The position numbers and the translations under genes are program-made. This document shows positions 39,521-39,609 of a stretch of DNA of 39,609 nt, one piece after another; position 1 is the first letter of the stretch; each line of letters starts with the position of its first letter. Under the pieces are notes generated by a model that saw nothing but the letters and a program-made list of their open reading frames with translations, was not told where the DNA came from and made no database searches. The stretch comes from Candidatus Omnitrophica bacterium CG11_big_fil_rev_8_21_14_0_20_64_10. Its GTDB lineage: Bacteria > Omnitrophota > Gorgyraeia > 1-14-0-20-64-10. The stretch lies in contig PCVW01000057.1 of the NCBI GenBank assembly GCA_002787095.1, forward strand, positions 1 to 39,609. Direction: 5' to 3'.

Positions 39521-39609
39521 CGGAAACGGAGCACCTGGACCGTCACGACGGAAAAGAAACAAACATTGATCACTGCGAAGACCCGGAAGATCGGGTCGGC
39601 CGAGGCCAG
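39517..39609 (-). CDS. C-terminal end of an upstream gene (partial, unknown)
   Basis: The minus strand from 39609 reads 30 codons, [30 protein letters not shown] compressed here as two short motifs (FRVFAVINVCFF and TVQVLRFR), before TGA at 39519-39517, which overlaps the typA ATG (ATGA). The frame is open to the window edge and hydrophobic, as for the last helix of a membrane protein. Only 30 residues are visible, so identity and even coding are uncertain. Confidence 0.4.
   Translation of the reverse strand: MASADPIFRVFAVINVCFFSVVTVQVLRFR

Noticed and set aside
1-39609. CRISPR array, tRNA, rRNA, prophage, IS element or integron
   Set aside because: No regularly spaced direct repeats, cloverleaf-type sequences, transposase or integrase genes were found; the only mobile-type signals are the intein and the palindromic element.

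Overview
The window is G+C-rich bacterial DNA, densely coded on both strands with ATGA-type overlaps inside operons. The outer-membrane genes (a BamA-type barrel, a PagL-like lipid A deacylase, a porin and a GT9 heptosyltransferase-like protein), exported proteins and one lipoprotein point to a diderm, LPS-type bacterium. Arginine is mostly CGG and ATG starts dominate. I cannot assign a species. The mix (GT9 next to DUF4254, ThrH, PKD-repeat protein, KA-rich translation-factor-like protein, no phage or plasmid genes) looks like an environmental or uncultured phylum rather than a model proteobacterium.

Layout. 1-2.7 kb, minus strand: uppP (cut by the window edge), a lone receiver-domain protein, a 163-bp near-perfect palindromic element, DoxX and a tRNA-dihydrouridine synthase. 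2.8-6.6 kb, plus strand: a PfkB-type phosphofructokinase and a secreted six-PKD-repeat protein with its own promoter and terminator. 6.7-15.1 kb, minus strand: a membrane protein, an intein-bearing radical SAM protein, thrH coupled to a PurD-like ATP-grasp enzyme, exported MsrA, a GGDEF-EAL protein, a peroxiredoxin and a DUF5677-like protein. 15.2-16.8 kb, plus strand: a GT9 glycosyltransferase broken by one extra C in a C8 run, then DUF4254.

16.7-24.3 kb is the most interesting part: a divergent metal-uptake island. A small ribbon-helix-helix protein with a C-terminal Cys4-type zinc-ribbon-like tail leads a minus-strand run (His/Cys-rich exported peptide, coiled-coil porin, TroA/ZnuA-type binding protein, permease, MgtE). 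A complete binding protein-ATPase-permease operon diverges from it. The 44-bp gap between the two start codons holds two interleaved promoters and a 21-bp palindrome, as expected for a metal-responsive switch controlling both arms. The island has two binding proteins and two permeases but only one ATPase.

24.2-39.6 kb: an exported glycoside hydrolase with DUF2231, a lipoprotein divergent from a PagL-like gene, transketolase coupled to a POTRA-less BamA-type barrel, an exported protein, a cation/proton antiporter with an RCK-like tail, a NicO/RcnA-like metal transporter, a beta-CASP metallo-beta-lactamase RNase, a methyltransferase, a GIY-YIG protein, DUF190-crcB, a KA-rich tail fused to an EF-Tu domain-2-like module, and typA/bipA.

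A window-wide pattern deserves attention. Many first genes have a TANNNT/GATAAT -10 box exactly 6 nt (or 9 nt) before the start codon and no usable Shine-Dalgarno. This suggests frequent leaderless transcription, coexisting with strong SD sites elsewhere.
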